Origin: Clostridium_AD sp050717535
Lineage (GTDB): Bacteria; Bacillota; Clostridia; Clostridiales; Clostridiaceae
Direction: 5' to 3'
NCBI RefSeq assembly: GCF_050717535.1
Contig: NZ_JBOITM010000041.1
Coordinates: forward strand, 124,001 to 188,000
DNA length: 64,000 bases
A model generated the notes under the pieces. The model made no database searches, was not told the origin of the DNA, and worked only from the letters and a program-made list of their open reading frames with translations. Within the stretch, counting starts at the first letter, position 1, and the number at the start of each line of letters is the position of its first letter. Both the position numbers and the translations under genes were made by a program. Below are positions 61,523 to 64,000 of the stretch, in pieces.

Positions 61523-62992
61523 ATGAAATTTTTAGACCAGCAGCAAAGAGAACAAATTGGTTTTTCTTTTATTATGGATAAATTAGGGATAACTACTCCA
61601 TATGGTCTCCAGGAAGTTAAGAATATTTTACCTTTTAAAGAATCAGAAATAGATAAATTAAATAACGAATTAAATAGTTTAGAAACTATAATTAATTCTA
61701 TTAAATCTCATACTGATGAGTATAACTCAATAGGAAGAATGTTTTGTAAGCTTAAAGATATTAGAAATTCTATTAAAAGATGTAGTGAAGGTGAAACATT
61801 AGATGAGGTTGAATTATATGAAATTAAATATTTTTCAATGCTGGTAGTGCAGTTAAAAGATGTGATAGATGAATTAAATCTTAATATAGAAGACCTCAAT
61901 CTAAAGTCATTGCATGGAATTATTTACACTCTAGACCCAGGAGGAACAGGGATACCTACTTTTTATGTTTATGATGAGTATTCCGAAACCCTGAAAAATA
62001 TTCGTGAAAAGAAGAGGCAAGTGGAAAAAACAATTTTTACTGCCAAAAATGATGAAGAAAGAAGTAAACTAAAGCAGCAAAGGCTAGATTTAGTTATAGA
62101 GGAAGAAGCGGTGGAACTCAGTATTAGAAAAGAGTTAACCATAGATATTTCTAAAGAAACGGAGTCCTTAAATCAAAATATAAAAGCCATAGGTAGATTA
62201 GATTTTTTAATTGCTAAAGCCAATCTATCAATAACTTATAATGGGACTAGGCCAGAAATTTGTAGTGAAATGCAGATTCGACTTTCTGAGGCTTCGAGTC
62301 CTGAAATTAAAGAAATATTAGAGAATGATAAAAAACGATTTACCCCTGTTAGTATAGATTTAAATGCAGGGACAACTATTATAACAGGTGCAAATATGGG
62401 AGGAAAAAGTGTTACTCTAAAGACTATTGTTCTGAATTTATTACTGGGACAAATGGGTTTTTTTGTGTTTGCAAAGGATGCGAAGTTTCCAATCCTTAAT
62501 TTTATTCATTTTGTTTCGGATGATATGCAGTCAGTATCTAAGGGCCTCAGTACATTTGGAGCGGAAATAATAAAGTTAAAGGAGGTAGTTGAGTGCGTAA
62601 AAAGAGAGGATGGGTTTATAGCTTTAGATGAGTTTGCCAGAGGTACTAACCCAAAAGAAGGATATTACCTTGTGAAATCTCTTTGTAAATACTTGACTAA
62701 ATTTAATTCAGCCAGCTTAATTTCAACTCATTATGATGGAGTGGTCCAAGATAATATGGAACATTATCAGGTAATAGGACTAAAAAATGTGGACTTTAGT
62801 GAACTAAAATATAAAATAAATGAGAATAAAACTCATTCTGTTGAATTAATACAAGAACATATGGATTATAAGTTAGAGAAGGTTTCAAAAGAAAATAAAG
62901 TACCAAAAGATGCACTTAATATAGCATTATTACTAGGACTTCAAAATGAAATAGTGGATATAGCAAAAGAGTTTTATAATCAGGAGGAATAA
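61523..62992 (+). CDS. kamC: KamC, MutS-like ATPase of the lysine fermentation operon
   Basis: A 489-residue protein with a coiled-coil-rich N-terminal half (about 20-250) and a MutS-family ATPase: Walker A GANMGGKSVTLKTIVLN (about 295), Walker B FIALDEFARGTNP, and STHYDG. It lacks the MutS mismatch-recognition domain and is shorter than MutS (about 850) and MutS2, so a DNA repair role is unlikely. Proposed to reactivate lysine 5,6-aminomutase with KamB. GGAGGAG before ATG 61523 sets the start. Confidence 0.88.
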   Translation: MKFLDQQQREQIGFSFIMDKLGITTPYGLQEVKNILPFKESEIDKLNNELNSLETIINSIKSHTDEYNSIGRMFCKLKDIRNSIKRCSEGETLDEVELYEIKYFSMLVVQLKDVIDELNLNIEDLNLKSLHGIIYTLDPGGTGIPTFYVYDEYSETLKNIREKKRQVEKTIFTAKNDEERSKLKQQRLDLVIEEEAVELSIRKELTIDISKETESLNQNIKAIGRLDFLIAKANLSITYNGTRPEICSEMQIRLSEASSPEIKEILENDKKRFTPVSIDLNAGTTIITGANMGGKSVTLKTIVLNLLLGQMGFFVFAKDAKFPILNFIHFVSDDMQSVSKGLSTFGAEIIKLKEVVECVKREDGFIALDEFARGTNPKEGYYLVKSLCKYLTKFNSASLISTHYDGVVQDNMEHYQVIGLKNVDFSELKYKINENKTHSVELIQEHMDYKLEKVSKENKVPKDALNIALLLGLQNEIVDIAKEFYNQEE

Positions 62993-62993
62993 A

Positions 62994-64000
62994 ATGGAAA
63001 GTAAATTAAATCTAAATTGGGCTATTGTTGATAAAGCTAGACAATCAGCTAAAAATATAGCGAAAGATACTCAAGAGTTTATTGATATACATACCACAGT
63101 TACAGTAGAGCGAACTGTTTGTAGACTTTTAGGCATTGATGGGATAGATGAAGTGGGTGTTCCCATTCCCAATATAGTAGTAGATAACATTAAAAATGGT
63201 AATGGCTTAGCACTTGGTGCTGCAATGTTTATAGGAAATGCTATGGTTGAAACTGGCTTTTTTCCACAACAAATCGCAGAGTCTGTAGCAAGAGGTGAAA
63301 TAGATTTAACTAAACTTCCCATGCATGATGATTTTGAGATTAAAATTGCCGTAGATAAAGTAGCTAAAGCAATGGTGGCTAAAATTAGTAAAAATAGAGG
63401 CAAGAGGGAAGCATATCTTGAAAAATTCGGTGATAAGAGTGGTCCCTATCTTTATGCAATAGTTGCTACAGGTAATATCTACGAGGATATAACCCAAGCA
63501 ATAGCAGCAGCGAAGCAAGGTGCAGATATAATTGCAGTTATAAGAACCACAGGTCAAAGCTTACTTGACTACGTTCCCTATGGAGCAACAACGGAAGGTT
63601 TCGGAGGAACAGTTGCCACGCAAGAAAACTTTAGATTTATGAGAGAAGCTCTTGATAAAGTAGGAGAACAGCTAGGAAGATATATAAGACTTTGTAATTA
63701 TTGCTCAGGACTATGTATGCCTGAAATAGCTGCTATGGGAGCTATAGAAAGATTAGATGTTATGCTCAATGACGCTTTATATGGAATTCTATTTCGAGAT
63801 ATCAATATGCAAAGAACTATAATTGACCAATATTTCTCAAGAATAATCAATGGATTTGCTGGAGTTATTATAAACACTGGAGAAGATAACTATTTGACCA
63901 CATCAGATGCAGTAGAAGAAGCGCATACTGTACTTGCTTCACAATTTATAAATGAGCAATTCGCATTAGTTGCTGGAATTCCAGAAGAACAGATGGGACT
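62994..64000 (+). CDS. kamD: Lysine 5,6-aminomutase alpha subunit, 5' part (cut by window edge)
   Basis: Adenosylcobalamin- and PLP-dependent enzyme that converts beta-lysine to 3,5-diaminohexanoate. About 335 codons are present from ATG 62994, 6 bases after AGGAGG, beginning MESKLNLNWAIVDKARQSAK. Visible stretches: HTTVTVERTVCRLLGIDG, VIRTTGQSLLDYVPYGATTEGFGGT and LCNYCSGLCMPEIAAMGAIERLD. The remaining third and kamE lie beyond the window. Confidence 0.95.
   Translation, partial: MESKLNLNWAIVDKARQSAKNIAKDTQEFIDIHTTVTVERTVCRLLGIDGIDEVGVPIPNIVVDNIKNGNGLALGAAMFIGNAMVETGFFPQQIAESVARGEIDLTKLPMHDDFEIKIAVDKVAKAMVAKISKNRGKREAYLEKFGDKSGPYLYAIVATGNIYEDITQAIAAAKQGADIIAVIRTTGQSLLDYVPYGATTEGFGGTVATQENFRFMREALDKVGEQLGRYIRLCNYCSGLCMPEIAAMGAIERLDVMLNDALYGILFRDINMQRTIIDQYFSRIINGFAGVIINTGEDNYLTTSDAVEEAHTVLASQFINEQFALVAGIPEEQMG

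Noticed and set aside
61523..62992. DNA mismatch repair MutS
   Set aside because: Only the ATPase part is MutS-like; the mismatch-recognition domain is missing and the gene lies inside the kam operon.

Overview
The window is a low-GC chromosome segment of an anaerobic, amino-acid-fermenting Firmicute, most likely Clostridium sensu stricto. The reasons are the A+T-rich intergenic DNA, strong Shine-Dalgarno sites, T-box leaders, a D-proline reductase operon with a selenocysteine codon, and a lysine fermentation operon. No species is assigned. No prophage, insertion sequence, CRISPR array or rRNA operon is visible.

Region by region. (1) 1-1380: 5' part of proS (minus) with a proline T-box leader and promoter. 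(2) 1590-10606: the Stickland proline module, with the sigma-54 activator prdR followed by prdC, prdA, a small ORF, prdB (in-frame UGA), prdD, prdE and prdF. The operon start carries a sigma-54 -24/-12 promoter, a cre-like box touching it, and a perfect 13-bp inverted repeat about 180 bp upstream. (3) 10595-18053: an M28 peptidase remnant, tex, FMN-riboswitch-controlled ribU, the tsaE-tsaB-rimI operon, a CBS/ACT protein, two tandem tRNA-Trp genes and an orphan flavoprotein. (4) 18205-28069: a Cys T-box with cysK-cysE-queG-plsC, then kbl-tdh (threonine to glycine), nth, a thioredoxin-like gene, DUF1836 and pepT. (5) 28267-36720: htrA, class 3 fbp, a single-chain double-MarR regulator, lemA and a TPM-domain gene, a ROK glucokinase and DUF4230. 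(6) 36915-44054: a six-gene group-4-hydrogenase-like membrane complex whose large subunit has lost all four Ni-binding cysteines. (7) 44212-54966: glgP under a LacI-type operator, ilvE with an 18-bp repeat spanning its stop codon, a RusA-like gene, tsaD, an AI-2E family transporter, a pseudo-receiver protein and several small genes. (8) 54983-64000: a lysine riboswitch and terminator followed by kal, kce, atoD, atoA, kdd, kamA, kamB, kamC and the start of kamD.

Together the genes describe energy metabolism from amino acids: proline as electron acceptor (prd), lysine fermented to acetate and butyrate (kam/kdd/kce/kal/ato), threonine cleaved to glycine (tdh/kbl), and peptide uptake products trimmed by pepT. 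The hydrogenase-like complex could couple reduced ferredoxin to ion pumping.

The most unusual items are the Ni-site-less hydrogenase-like complex, the lysine riboswitch placed before lysine-degrading rather than lysine-making genes, the split of prdD/prdE at the point where PrdA is processed, and the repeated stop codon of ilvE.
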